Assembly (NCBI GenBank): GCA_021234155.1
Contig: JAJEKV010000001.1
Span: 15,661,203 to 15,725,202 of the forward strand
Direction: 5' to 3'
Source: Isoetes taiwanensis
Taxonomy: Eukaryota > Streptophyta > Lycopodiopsida > Isoetales > Isoetaceae
DNA length: 64,000 nt
Part shown: positions 11,445 to 23,961 of the stretch, piece by piece
How the letters are laid out: each line of letters begins with the position of its first letter
How positions within the stretch are numbered: position 1 is the first letter of the stretch
The notes under the pieces: model-generated
What the model saw: the letters and a program-made list of their open reading frames with translations, nothing else
Databases searched by the model: none
Told to the model about the DNA's origin: nothing
Translations under genes and position numbers: made by a program

Positions 11445-14400
11445 CTGAAAATTCAATGGTAGTTGCATTCAAAAATGTGGAAGAGTGATATTTCTACATA
11501 AACAAAAGTTACCTGATCTTGAAGCATGAAAGATCACCTGTCAGAACCAGCAGTGATCACGTACTTCTTGTCATAGGAAACTGCAATAGATGATATTGGA
11601 CCTGCATGCGCTATAACTCCTAGTGTATGGAGATTTGACACATTTGCCGTTGGAAACGTCATGATTCCTATGACTTGCTCTTTGGCAGAATACAAAAGGT
11701 AGTCCTGAGTGCATCATGCAGATGTGTCAAGAGGCTTCCGATTTGTTATTCTTCCTCACAATATCATTTCAGACAACCATTTACCTGCCCTGATTCCTCA
11801 TCAGAGATCTTCAGCAGTTTGTTAGTTGGGCTTCCAAAGATCGGGCCCAAAAGCGTCTTTTCTAAATAATGCTTATCAATATCATAGATGCGCATTTTAT
11901 AGCTTCCATCAGCAATTATCACATGCATCTGTGTTATGTTACATCAACAAACACAGATGATGAAATCAATAATGTGAGGATGCATTTTCGACAAATGGGA
12001 CGCTTTCTTTAGACAAATGGGTACTATTCTTTGCTAAAATGAGGATTTGTACCTCCCCAGTCTCTTTTTCTGAGTAGGAAAACATAGATGATGGCATTGC
12101 CAAGGAAGATAATGTTAATGTGGCTTCCAATTTAAGTCCATGTTCATCACAGGATTTTGCCAAATTGTACTCCACCACCATCTTATCCTGCATGGAGAAA
12201 TGCAATCCTCAGCCACAATAGCAAAGTCCAATTCCATAAACAAACAATTTTTAGTATTTCATGCTAAACCTTTGATGAACAACAATGTTTGATGCAAACA
12301 AGAGAGTACGGACTTGACACATACCTGACCAAGTGAAAATAATCGGTTACGTCCTCCCCTATCAACAGTGAAGTGCAAATCAACGATGGGTCTTGCATGC
12401 GACCTGTACTTTCCAACGTAACTCCACTTGCTTTCCTGCCTCCATGAATGGCGCAACAATATAAGGCTTGTAAAAATCAGGATAGTCCAAACTACAAGTT
12501 TAAGATTTTGAGTGATATACATACACCGTGTCTCAAGCATAAAAGGCAAACAGCATGGCTACCATCTGCAGTTGCCAAAAGCTGCCCATCTTTTGAAAAT
12601 ACCATCTGTAAATAACTATCGTCAATGTGTGCCAGAAATTTGAGATATTTTTACTTACTAGTCATGGTCCATGCCTCTTATAACTTTTACCAAACATGAG
12701 TAGTAGTTCGAAAATCCAAAGCGACTTCATAGTTTACAGTTGAAGTGCTTTTTTATGTTCTTTAGATCTTCTCCTCTTACATCAAAAATAGTCCTAACCA
12801 TATGGACATTTTGTTCCTAGGAAAGTTGGGACAATGCGGGTCAGCTGGCTTGTGAACCTGTGCAAAGAATAAAAACTTATGCATAACGTCCTCGCTCTAA
12901 ACTCTCTTCCCGATCTCTGAAACAGCTATAACATGGTCATCCAACTGAACTAAGTCATTTAGAAAATATGTCGTACTGATATGAGGTAAGATGGTTCACA
13001 CAATCGTTAACCTATTCCTAGGAAAAGTGCAGCTTAGAGATGAGGGAGGAGACTAAAGATGTGACCAACAGAAACATCTTCTAACCTTTCAAAGGTTATT
13101 GAGAACGTTTGTAAAACTGCAATAACAACTGCTTCCCTAGAAAGCTTCAAGGGAAGAAGTTTTAGCATCCGAGTAATCAACAGGCTTTGGTGAATAGCCA
13201 AAAAGCTTATCCAGATTCACTTTATGTTTCCATGTTAAAAGAAATACTTCCATGTGCATTTATGAAACTTTTGTTTAAAACAAGACTTTTTATGAATAAT
13301 ATGACCGGGTCGTTAACGATCTCAAAGAGTAGCAGAGTTGGGAAGCATACCTTAGAGATGCCTGATGAAGCAAATGAGAAACTTTGCAAGTCTTGAAAGG
13401 TATCTGTTGATACCAACTGCAAGAGACAAAGCATCAAAACACAAAGAAGACCTCACATGCATTACATAACATCATCGATAAACTGCAAGATACGTCAATA
13501 AGCACAAATCCTAAAGTCTGGTTATTGTACGGTCTTAATAACATAGTTTGTTGGGGATGATACTAACGATATGGTACTTTTACCAAGGTTGGAAAGTATC
13601 AAAGTTAAACAAAATGCCGGCCAAAGCACAGTTTGTATCCCAATACAGCTACAAGAGACAAGATTGCTTTGGCCGCAGATTGGAAGCTAATTGCATTAGA
13701 GTTGCAACCTAGAACCACTGCAATTGAATACAATAGACAATAGCTTGATAAGGATGCTTGTTCTGGTATAACTGGAGTAGATGCATTTGGACACAACCAC
13801 TAGCAATCTTGATAAAGTCATATAAGTAGTTTTGCACACACCTGATATGAATTTACATTCTTAGCTTCTTTTTGCATTCACATGCCTTAAAAATTGTGAG
13901 TTGCCAAAACTACTTGATCAGTTGAACACACCTTGACAATGCCGGAAGTGAACCCACAAGCAATTAATGAGCCTAAAGGAGAGTATGTAACTGTGGTTGC
14001 CTGAAGAAATAAGACCTGGAGTTAGTAACTTAACTGGATAAAATAAGGCCACAACTGACTGCACAAATCCTTTTCAAATTAGAACATAGGAACAAAGGGT
14101 TACTCTTAAGTGAGAAAATTTTCTGTGCCGCATAAGAGTCCGTGAACTGTAATCATGCACCTTCTCAAGCAAATATCTCATGTTAGGATCAGCTTAAGAA
14201 AAATAACATAGATAGTAAAGCACATATATTGAAAACCTGAAGAAGACCATCCAGGCTAATAGTTGCAAAACATGGAAGTTTGGGATGTGCAGACATTGAT
14301 TGCACAGTCTCTGGCATATATTCAATGATTTCCTCACCCTGGCCAAGATACACCATTGTCTCTTAATTCTGTTCCCGCAAAAACCAAACATACCCAACAT

Positions 14401-17400
14401 AGCACCAAAAGCTAAAAGTTCAGACCATCCAATCAATAGCAGGACCCATTTAGTAATTATGTATCAAGTACACTGTACTAGACAAATTTACTCCAAAGAT
14501 AAATTGCATCCAATAGTTAGTCGCACGCTGGACTTGCAGTTAATAAAATATAATAAGATACCTTGCTTTAACAAAAAGTTCAATGCACTACCCCACCTAT
14601 AAAGAGCATGATGCATTCTCAAGCTTGTGAATAGTTTGGGAATTTTCTTATAAAACACACTTCATAACCTCATTAGATGCAATGGGGGCAAACCTTGGAA
14701 TCTGGCGATCCTGGTTGCTCTTCAAATAAACCAGCATGGAGTAAACGAATATGTGCTTTTTCTGTACCCACTACAAAGTGAGGTATCCTCAGCAAGTGTG
14801 ATGATTCCTCACTTTCGTCATCCCCAATCAATGAAAATGAGATGGAAGATATTTCTCCTGCAAATAATTATAGATATAACAATGAATGTCTTTAGCATGC
14901 AAGACGAAGATAAAAGGAGGAGTTGTTTTGACATGTTTCAAACTTGCAAAGCAAAATGGAACAAGTCAATTAAGGACAATCTCGTAGCAGAAGATAGATT
15001 CGTGCCATGTATAACTACTGTAAGCCCCATGTGACATGTGATCTTGAGTGTGCAGGACTCCAATTAACAGAAGTGAGAATACAAATGGACTGAAAATAAA
15101 TTTGAAGGACTAGCTGATATAACCATAAAAGGCAACATAGGGATAAGGATAGTAAAACATGTAATCCTAATCCTATTTTACTCAGGAAACATGCATTGTC
15201 CACTATCAAGGAAATGTGTTCCTGTAGGATGCTATTGGCAGCATAGTACACTAAGATCTTCTGTTATACACCAACTTTAACAAAATGCTTGTGGAGTCGC
15301 AGGCACAATCAAACACAAAGCTGTGCATAAACTCCGAACTGCCAGGGGTTTGTTCAAATATCTCACAGCTGAACATCCAACTGACCATTGTTGATCATTT
15401 TGAATGTACTATGAGGTTATATGAAGCAAGTGTATAGAGCTTTCACTGTTGAATTTGAAAATAACACTAGCTGAATGAAAGAAACGCTTAACTGACTAAG
15501 CTGATTGGGCAAAAGTTAGGCCGAGTGGGGTCATAGATCCTACTTTATTTCATTATCCAGCATAGAAAACCCTTCATGGAATTGGTTGTAGACGTTCAAC
15601 CTCCTTCAATGCTTTTTCTATACCGATGACACTTGTCATCAACTTCATGATGTTTCGCATCCATGGGAAGAAAGCATATTTCTTGCCCTCCAAAGAATTG
15701 AAACTACATGAAGTCCAAAATTGAGCATTTTAGTCGAACATCTATTGATGAAAGAAAAAAATAAGGAAAGAAAGGAACTTCTATGAAAGACCCTTTGGTT
15801 ATCTAGGTAAAAGATCAAAATAAAATCCAAATACTGAAGACCAAAGCAACCCAACATTGTCTCTAACAGCGGGAGCAGAGTCTGATGTAATACTAACTCT
15901 TTTGAGTCGTCAAACTCTGTGAAGACCCCGAAAGAAACCCATCTAGATTCGCTTTCCCCCTGTGGATCAAATTTGCAGTGCTTGAAATTCCTGTTGCTTG
16001 AGTAGAGGTCTCCTACATTCAGCCATCTCTTGAAGATAAAGGACCACACACTTCTAATCCACAATCAAATTAGCTTTGGTAAGGATGTGGCATCTTTGAA
16101 AGAGAATAGAACCAGCCTCATATGTCATAAACACATGAATATTCAGCTTCAACTTCAGCTTCAGCCAAGTGGCTATTCTTTTTGAGCGACCGTCCTTGGG
16201 TACGGCTTCTTATCCTGTCGCATTTCAAGCTAAAGAGAAGAAAAAGTATGGTCATCCATTGCCATCATCATTAAACTATATTTGATTTTTCCTTGGTTCA
16301 AAGACTGCCATTAGTAACTGCCAGAGATATGCCTGTACACAAGTAGTTCAGATCATATAATGTGAAGAATCCAATTTAGCCAATCTAAATGCCACAATGT
16401 TTCTCATTGCAGGAAGCCTTATTTAATGACTGGGCAGACTCACATGCCACTTCCCAATACTTCAGTTGTTGATGCTTTATAATCAGTTAGTACAAATGAG
16501 ATTGGCTTGATAGACCTTGGTTTAAGGCGTGATATTTTGTGACGTAGTGCTGCAAAGTTATGTTTCAGGTGTTGCAGAGACGCACTTACAACATCTACCA
16601 CTCTGCCATATTAGGAACTAGTGACGTCGAATTATATGTGTCTCAAGCCGTTGGACCAGATATGTGATTTTCCATTGCACGAAAGACATGATGTAAAGAT
16701 GAATGTGGATTGCTCCATGAACCCCCTTAAATTAAGTCTTCACCCCTAAGTTTGTATATATCCTTAGAAGATATTTTCCATGATGCTTTATATTTCTTAG
16801 TTGGATACTCCATTCATATTGAAGAGCAAGAGATGTTAAAATTCTTCTGATCCACAGCATGGTATTCAGGAAATAGATGTATGATATTAGGTGCATGACA
16901 TATAAGTAGTTTATTGCAGGAACCTAGTTGGAAGTACAAAGTATCGGGTGTGCGTAACTAACATACCAGCGTCCATCTCTTCTAACCAACCAGCAATTCC
17001 CAGCCGTGAATCATATATATGCAAGTAACCGTCAGCACCACCAGTTGCAACATAAGACTTGATTGTAGTCAATACTGTAATCTTTGTACTGTGCATTTTC
17101 ACTACTTTAGTTGCATGCAGTAACCTTGCTTTTTCCATCTTGCTTGTCTTATCAAGCTTAGCAGCCTTCTCGGACTCTTTCCTACTAATAGTCATATGAA
17201 GGATTGTCTTCATAACGTCCACAGAAAGCAACTTAGAATGCTCACAACTTAAAAGTTTACCTGCCTTCTTCCCACACCACCACATCACCATCACTAGTTG
17301 CAGTAATAGCAAACTGGGTGTTGGGCACAAACACAGAAACCGTAAAATCGCCCACATTCTGCTTCAGCTCACCTTTATTCAGTATGGCTTTTACACCTTG

Positions 17401-20351
17401 TAGTGAAATTTCTGGGGCATTGCTTTGAACCTGGAAAAGTAATACTCGTCAGCAGCTAGACTAAGACATCAATCTGTGGAGATGTCATTCTGCAGACCTC
17501 TCGATATAACCATATAATTGCATTCTGTTTGCTGTTGGTAATCAGTTCATGCTGGTTGTTTACATTAAAGCGTACACAGTTCTGCAGAAAAGCTCCAAAG
17601 CATGGATCAGATTAATTAACATGTTCAAAGAACATTATGATAATCAAAATCGTCATCTCTCAGATGTACTGTCAGAAACTAGATCAGCGAACTCAGTCTT
17701 TGGGTCAGTTTCAATATACATCTTTGCCTGTTGTTGTGTCAACTAGGCAGTTTCCTATTGACCTTGCTGGTAGATGAAGAATTCATTACAGTCCTCCGAG
17801 ACATTATGCAGTCTCTTTGATGTGTTTGAGACATGTAGGTGCTCCAAGTACAGCTCGGTGAGGTCTTGCTTTTTTGGTCTGGGGTTTGTGTGGTGGTAAG
17901 GTAACTTGCCTGAGTTCTCCTAGAGGGAACAACTGCAGCTGCAATAGGTTTATTCTTGGATAAACCAATATCCCAAATGGATAATTCTTGTGGTTCTCCA
18001 TATACTGTACAAGTCATTACGTTCATAATTAAACTTTTATTACATATAGGAGACAGTATTATATACAAAACACCCTGTCCAAGCAACCAAAAGACACAGC
18101 ACATGTAAGATGCAATTGCATTATTGAAGTGAAGCATGCTGCAATGCATCTAAAAAATATAATGACTGAACTTACAAGAACTAAATAATGTAGCAATAAG
18201 TAGCCCATCTGATGATACATCAATGGCCACATTACAAACCACAAGCCGAAACTATATATGCATCACAGTACAACATCAACAGAACAGGTCGTGAAAGACC
18301 TTGTCTGAACACATATGCAGGATGCATTTTTTGTTATTTGAAATTGTGCGTGTATACTAAATGATAAATTCACCACACACTTACAAGAATCACTTAATGT
18401 GGCAATAAGCAACCCATCTGATGATACATCAATAGCTACTATACCGCCTGTCCTATCCTGTGAAACCGCTCTCAAAACCTGCATTCTTTAAAATATATTA
18501 CAATATTGAACGAATGCATTATTCTCCATAATTTGACCTGATAAAGAATCACCTGTCCAGTTATGGTGTCCCAGACAACAAATGTGGCATCTGGTCCGCA
18601 ATCGGAGGAAATAAGCCGACTCCTGTCTGGAGTGGTGGCTAGGCATCTAATTTGATGCACATGTCCTTGTAAGATGGTCTACATATAACAGCCATTAAAT
18701 AACAGGTAATCTCAATATTTCAACCTGAAAATGTACAAAAATAGCCTAATGATTTTTGGGAAACCTGATTCTGAGAAGCACAGTGATAGATAACAATACA
18801 ATTCCCTGCCACATAGCTTATTATATCACGTGATGGACTCCGGAGGTCAACCACTCCACTGTTTACTTTTGTGGAAAACCCATATATACGATGAAGCTCC
18901 TGCATTCTACAAAAGGTAAGCAACCCAAATAGTTTTAATTTTCTTTTTTAGTGTCATCCTCATTCCTCTATTTCTAAACATTTTCAATTTTGGCATGTTG
19001 CTTATACTGCACCCTTCATTGTGCTAACAAAATGCCAGCATAATTACCAAAGGATTAGACCGCTGCATTATAAATGTTGTGTTTCACCCTGAGTTCTGGC
19101 TGCCATTGAAATTGGCCAACTTGATCATCTTTGATCCTGATATGATAAACAGGCAACTATGAAGAGCAATGCAGATAAATCAAGGTCAAAGAACCCTCGA
19201 ATTATTTAAAATATATACAAGAAAGTAGTGTAGCCAGTGGCACCGCATCCAATGTGGTGTTCAGTAAATTGGGCAAATTCAAGGAAAAGGGAAAATAGAG
19301 TCTGTTTGAACATGATGTGGGGATTGAACCCACAGTTGTACCATCAGAAAATCAACCTTTAAAACATTGGAAAACTTAGAAAGGAATTAGATAACATTTA
19401 GATGCATCCAATTTTGGAGATTGTAAGTGAAAGAAAAGAGCTTTACACACAAGCATAGACCTATGCTTTAGACCACGAGGAGATGCCACTACATGAAAAC
19501 ATTTTCTTTAATAGAGCAATAATAAACCAATTAACTGAACCAGTTAACTGGAGTGGCATGACGCAGCAATAGTCAGAATCATCGAGTAAACAAACTTACC
19601 ATTGGAAAGTACATAGTTGCCAATGGTTATATGCAAAGGGGATCTGCTGAACCTTTTTAAAGTTTCCTTAAAGGATGACTAACAGTTTCTGTTCATGACC
19701 ATGTCAAATGATAAAACTGATGATATCCGAGTGACATTCCAGAAGGATATATAGGCGGCCATGGAGAGCCTATTGGTCTTGCTTAAATGCTACAGTTCTC
19801 ATACAAGATGCTCTCGAGCATCTAGTCCTTTATTTTTGCGTACACCTTTTTTATGAGATCCATAGTGCCAACTGTTGCATAGATATCCCATAATAACTGT
19901 TGCATAGATAATTGACAACAAAATTCCACTGTGATAAAGAACTCTTCTATATAAAAACTGTTGCTGGTAGAAAATATGAAACCCTTCTGCCTTCCAGATG
20001 ATAGCACCAAGATGTCTTCTAGTATAATCGCAGAGAAAAAACCTTTAATGGCTTCCGAAGGGACAAATAGCAAAAGCCGAAGAAATTCAAACATATAAAG
20101 TAAAACTAATTCAAGTAGATGAAGATATATCAACAGCTGAGAAGCCATTACATGAAGCCATAAGAAGCAAGCAGAGATTCCAAACCCTAATGGCCAGAAC
20201 AAAAAAGTGCATGTGGAATATAAAGCAAACTTCATTCTAGGCAATCGAACTACCTGATGAATGAAACTGCCACTGAGTACTCCTCCAAATATCTACATGA
20301 TAGGTGGACATCGGAAACGAACAATGGGTATGATGCAGCCCTGTTATTCAT
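10349..20351 (-). CDS. CFAP251: CFAP251 (WDR66) homologue, axonemal WD-repeat protein, 24-exon model
   Basis: Exons in transcript order: 20351-20254, 19136-19088, 18899-18765, 18678-18553, 18478-18385, 18004-17910, 17581-17498, 17430-17261, 17181-16967, 14857-14694, 14338-14237, 14160-14104, 14000-13932, 13416-13351, 12605-12525, 12435-12325, 12187-12053, 11928-11785, 11704-11538, 11444-11282, 11154-11018, 10947-10833, 10669-10587, 10463-10349. All phases agree, giving 924 codons plus TAG. I placed the exons by reading the translation against human CFAP251 as I remember it. Landmarks in the same order are GPDATFVVWDTITG, ITVLTTIKSYVATGGADG, KTLLGPIFGSP, PPGREGK and SILGFS. The family is part of the calmodulin- and spoke-associated complex at the base of radial spoke 3. 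One intron is GC-AG; all others are GT-AG. Human CFAP251 is about 225 residues longer, mainly an acidic N-terminal region absent here. The first two exons are the least certain. Confidence 0.9.
10743..10864 (-). repeat. 61-bp tandem duplication covering an exon end and its splice donor
   Basis: Copies 10743-10803 and 10804-10864 differ at two positions (about 97% identity). Each contains the last 30-odd bases of exon 22 and the donor ACA/GTATGC. My model uses the donor in the copy next to the exon body (10833/10832); the second is at about 10772/10771. Confidence 0.9.
11538..18899 (-). CDS. CFAP251: CFAP251 exons 3-19, WD40 propeller region
   Basis: Residues about 50-721 carry degenerate WD repeats, e.g. 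CGPDATFVVWDTITG, ATSDGDVVVWEEG, SYVATGGADGYLHIYD, SLIACGFTSGIVK, FSKDGQLLATADGSH and SYDKKYVITAGSD. Order and spacing parallel animal CFAP251, whose WD repeats are expected to form two propellers. A Lys/Glu-rich insert (residues about 284-315, KESEKAAKLDKTSKMEKAR) lies between a WD blade and the VLTTIKSYV motif. The 57-bp exon 14104-14160 supplies the VHDYSSRTL strand linking its neighbours in phase. Intron 9 is by far the longest (2.1 kb). Confidence 0.9.
14858..16966 (-). other. CFAP251 intron 9
   Basis: Longest intron, 2.1 kb, between a GCTG/GTATGT donor and a TTGCAG acceptor. It holds an unassigned minus-strand frame of 139 codons at 15645-16064 without WD-repeat or transposase motifs that I recognise. 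It may be chance or a decayed insertion. Confidence 0.7.
17908..17909 (-). other. GC splice donor (GC-AG intron)
   Basis: Exon 6 ends ...ACTCAG at 17910 and is followed by GCAAGT, the consensus of GC-AG introns. Phase 0 joins it to exon 7 (17581), giving TQ-NCVRF, which parallels VQ-NYVTF in the animal protein. The nearest GT alternative breaks the frame. Confidence 0.75.
18176..18251 (-). other. Duplicate of CFAP251 exon 5 (alternative or relic exon)
   Basis: Copy of the 3' part of exon 5, about 83% identical over 60 bp, encoding VAIDVSSDGLLIATL as in exon 5. A TATAG acceptor before 18251 and a TTCTT/GTAAGT donor after 18176 give a 76-bp exon entering in phase 0 and leaving in phase 1, exactly as exon 5 (18478-18385) does. 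The upstream part differs and the acceptor lacks a good pyrimidine tract. Confidence 0.6.
19088..20351 (-). CDS. CFAP251: CFAP251 exons 1-2 (tentative N-terminus)
   Basis: Exon 1 (20351-20254) starts at an ATG and ends in phase 2 at a CAG/GTAGTT donor. Exon 2 (19136-19088) follows a TATCAG acceptor, supplies the one missing base and ends in phase 0 before exon 3. Encoded pieces are MNNRAASYPLFVSDV and QVGQFQWQPELR. Support is only splice signals and phase; this part of the family is poorly conserved. Another upstream first exon is possible. Confidence 0.45.
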
Positions 20352-20656
20352 GCGAAACCAAGATTTCCAGCTAGCCGGCTGCGAACAGGATGAAAACGTC
20401 TTCCAAGAGTTACGAAACAAAATCACCAAGAAGAACAATAACCATACCTTACAATCGCAAAGCTTCGCCGCAGACACAGAATATTAGAGACAGATCGTGG
20501 CACGTTCATTTTCTTCACAGGACGCCACCTGAACTTTTGCCGTATTTTCATTGGATGTTGGCTTTGACTTGCTTTTACAGCAAGCCAAAACTTATGTTAT
20601 GTCCCATGAATGAAAGGGACCCAAAAAAATTTTGTAGAGCGAGTTTCCGTGTTCAA

Positions 20657-20734
20657 TTTGAGGTTAGAATTGAAGGGTCAAACTTTCAAGTATGGTTTGA
20701 GGTTAGAAGTGAATGGTCAAACTTCCAAGTTTGG
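20657..20734 (+). repeat. 39-bp tandem duplication upstream of CFAP251
   Basis: Two 39-bp units starting TTTGAGGTTAGAA, at 20657-20695 and 20696-20734, with a few mismatches. They lie about 300 bp upstream of the proposed start codon, where a promoter would be. No clear TATA box was identified. Confidence 0.8.
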
Positions 20735-20744
20735 CTTGAATCTT

Positions 20745-20960
20745 TCAGAAATAGAATAGAATGGAATAGAAGGGTTTTATCATCCACGGAGATCGATCGG
20801 CCTATGGGACCCAACATGCGCAGCGGACTTATTACTGTTCGGGTTAAAAACCCCCTCAAGGAGTTTTGGGTCGTGACAAAAATAAGAGGGTTGTCAAACT
20901 ATACAAACATACACCATGAGAAAAATATATACATGTCATGCGAGCGCCCGAGGACATAGT
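20745..20960 (-). mobile_element. Retroposon 3' end (pentanucleotide-tail family)
   Basis: Minus strand: GGGTCCCATAGGCC, CTCCGTGGATGATAAAACCC, then TTCTATTCCATTCTATTC. The block extends at least 100 bp upstream with similarity to the copy near 43.4 kb, including a GGGGTTTTTAA stretch. It lies just upstream of CFAP251. Confidence 0.65.
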
Positions 20961-22620
20961 TGATCCCGCTGACCCTTACGACCCATTGAAGCGAAGTAAT
21001 TCAAAGATCCATACCGGTGACCGCAGGCTTCGACATTCATGTATCGACCGTCGGTCCCCGACTAACCGCGTAGCATGCTCGGATTTGACCCTATGCTGAA
21101 CAGTTCTGAAGGGTGTGGCATTCATCTTCCATTATTCCCACTTGCCAGTGTTGATAAAGTCTCTCATGGGCAGCTCCCCAATCCATCTCCCTGTCTCAAT
21201 TTGGAGGCTTATGTGCACCTCGCGGCGTAATTGAGGCAATGGATTCGCTTGCTGGGCAGATGGGTGTGCATGTATCGCCAGGGCCCCGCCCAACGGGCTT
21301 TATGTGGCACCGTAATATGCCGCCTTGATCTCGCTCAAGGGCGCCGGCCCCGCAAAGCTTGCCGAGGAAGCATGTGTCAAGGTATCAAGCTCAAGCTATG
21401 GCGTATCGCTTTGCACTTGATGCACCGCGTCTCCCGCAGACGCTTCATTTAGACAACCATCGGTAGCCTTTTTTTCCGCCGCCAGGTGCCCCATTGCCAT
21501 GGTGTAAGCCGTGTTAGGAGGCGAAGGCCACCTATATTGACCAACTGGAAGTAGATGATGTAGTTTATCAAGGGCCTCCTCCTAAGAGTAAGAAGCATAT
21601 CTCTTGTAACAATATTTGATATGGCAATGTGGAGCTCACCCTTAGTGTCGCTCGTAGCTTTCTCGCACCGCCCAAGTCATTTCAAGTGGTATGACACCAT
21701 CTGCCCTAGATCAACCCTATATAAGTGAGGACATGCCCATTAATGCTCAATAGGCAAACGTAGTCCAATCACACTCTCCCTCTCCACCTTGTGCTATTGT
21801 TCTGCATGGCATACAAAGGCTTCAAATTTTGATGCTGGTAATCTACGGAAGTACCCATATAGCGCATCGAACTCACTCCCAAATATTTATAAAGCAAAAT
21901 TACCCACACATTCGCCCTCGATAAGTCGCAGTAGGGCTTTGTCAGTCACGGTTGGATGATATGAGGACCACCTTTCTCTTGGTCAATTTGACGCATATCG
22001 ACCGCCCCAGAATGGCCTAGGCATCAGATGGCCGCATGCCCCCTCAATGTAGGCTAGAGGTCTATGTCATCAAAGATAATGCTTTTGCCCGGGTGATCCT
22101 GATAAACTTGAGCCTGCCCATTACCGCCAGCCGCCCAACCGATCATCAATGTACGTACCACAAGGTAGGAGAGAGAGGGCATCCCCGCACTCGACATACT
22201 ACTCTCTAATGGTTGGTTTGCTCTGCTGTACCCGAGAATATCTCATATACCCTGCATAATCGATATACAGCCCACATATAATTTATCACTGCCGCAACCT
22301 TGCCCAAAAACGCTTCGATGCAACAAGCATCAAGAGTCTTGGAAGTCGATGAAAGAATAATAAAAGTCTTGCCGATGGTTCCGTCCTCAACCGTAGAGCT
22401 GCCGCAGTACTCAATCCCACAAGATGGGTCAGCACTTCTGCTCGCCTTCAATCATTCATTGCTATCAATCCCTGGCCAGTAGCTTGCTTAATACCGAAAT
22501 GACCATGATTGTGTAGTAATCGCGGGCAAAGGTAGACACCGCCTTGTGTAGATTCGGGACAACCCTACTAGTGGTCCACCTGCGGTAGGAAAAACCCTCC
22601 CTAATCCTCGCTTGAACATG
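20960..22620. other. GC-richer degenerate DNA, unassigned
   Basis: Locally richer in GC than its neighbours, with many short broken frames on both strands, e.g. an 81-codon minus frame at 22206-22451. This looks like decayed transposon coding sequence, but no motif identifies the family. Confidence 0.35.
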
Positions 22621-23950
22621 CAGTTAGTCTGGTGCTATGGACTCCACCCTGCCCAATTTGAGCAACTATGCTTGCATACCATCCAGGTCTGGTGTTTTTC
22701 CATTGGCTAGATATTGTAACATTCTATATTCCTACACTAAACTTCGCGATCTTATAATCTTGCTATATTTCCTCGAGAGGGAATACAATGTGGCATCTCT
22801 GGATACATTGAGTTTCTTATGTGTGTGTACACGAGCTCGGATTGCTTATTGCATTTCTTATTGCTTGAACTAATATCTGAGCATTGTTCCTTCATGGCCT
22901 AGTATGGTGAGAAGCTCCCTATCTCAAATTGCAATGAGTGAGAAGCTCTCCAGCTCTATTTGGCATGGTTTGCATATGTCATGGTATAGTGCTTATGTAA
23001 TGCTTTATGGTGCATGATATTCATGAAAATGTCACGTTGATTTACGGCCTAAGGCCACAAAAAATATTTTTTGGCTAAGATAAGTAATGTGATAGAAATG
23101 ATAAATGCTTCCTATTGTACAAGTTTGTGTATACTGTATATTAAGGTTTGCAAAATACTATAAGGTTTGAGATAATGTACTTAATGGTGTTAATTTTGTA
23201 CATGTATTGTAAATTTTTTAGGACTCACGCCTCGCATAACTCAGAATATAACGCAAATCAAAGGAGGCTTAAGGGGATTTAATTTAATGTAAGTTAAATG
23301 CAATGGTTTGTGTTAATAATGTTACGGTAGTTGGTGTGTTAATGGTTTATGTTAACTAAAATTTCTACTCTTCGCAAATTTTAAGGATGGTGTGTAGTGT
23401 AGACATAGACATTACATAATACTCTTAATGATGGATAATGTATCATAGCCTCAGATACAATATATCATAATATAACCATAGAAAGATAAATTAATATGTG
23501 AAGCAACAAGAATTGAGATTTTTGGAACCATCGTGATCGGTGCTATAATGCTTATTCCTAAAGGACATGTATCACCTCGGTAGTGAGGCTTCAAGATGCC
23601 ACTAATCGACACACTTCTATGGAATTTATACACCAATGCGAAAAAATGAGAAGAGCATCTACCTAAACTAAGTATTACGCAATTATAGAAGCTTTTAACT
23701 ACATTCGAAATGCACAAGTACATGCAATTGAAATGCACAAGAAAGATACGCATAAGAAAAGTAGAAGGAAAAACCCAATTATTTTGAATAAAGATTATTC
23801 GTGACATAGCTTCAAATATGTAGGAAGCATGTCGTATCTTTACTTGTTGAAATAGTGCAAGAGTTCAGATTCCCTGTTTCCAAAGGTGCACCAGCGAATG
23901 CGAATAGACATAGGTCCAGGCCCGCTCCCCAAGGCTGAATTATTCGTGCA
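22620..23950. other. AT-rich DNA, no gene recognised
   Basis: No open frame with recognisable motifs. A 118-codon minus frame at 23451-23807 has no features that I can interpret. Confidence 0.4.
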
Positions 23951-23961
23951 TAATTGTTTTA

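Noticed and set aside
11966-12205. Extension of exon 17 past 12053 (frame continues VQILILAKNS)
   Set aside because: A GAG/GTACAA donor at 12053 joins the next exon in phase 0 and matches the family; the extension would add unaligned residues.
17540-17750. A DPKTEFADLVSDS peptide on the minus strand between CFAP251 exons 6 and 7
   Set aside because: It resembles part of the animal protein, but exon 7 (RFNVNNQHELITNSK) matches that region better and in phase. Treated as intronic coincidence.
20250-20477. 75-codon minus frame with a GTG start as CFAP251 N-terminus
   Set aside because: GTG is not a credible plant nuclear start. Only the part from ATG 20351 is used, because its donor phase matches the next exon.
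20390-20959. 189-codon plus-strand frame
   Set aside because: It overlaps CFAP251 exon 1 in antisense, a 39-bp tandem repeat whose length is a multiple of three, and a retroposon end; the repeat keeps it open.
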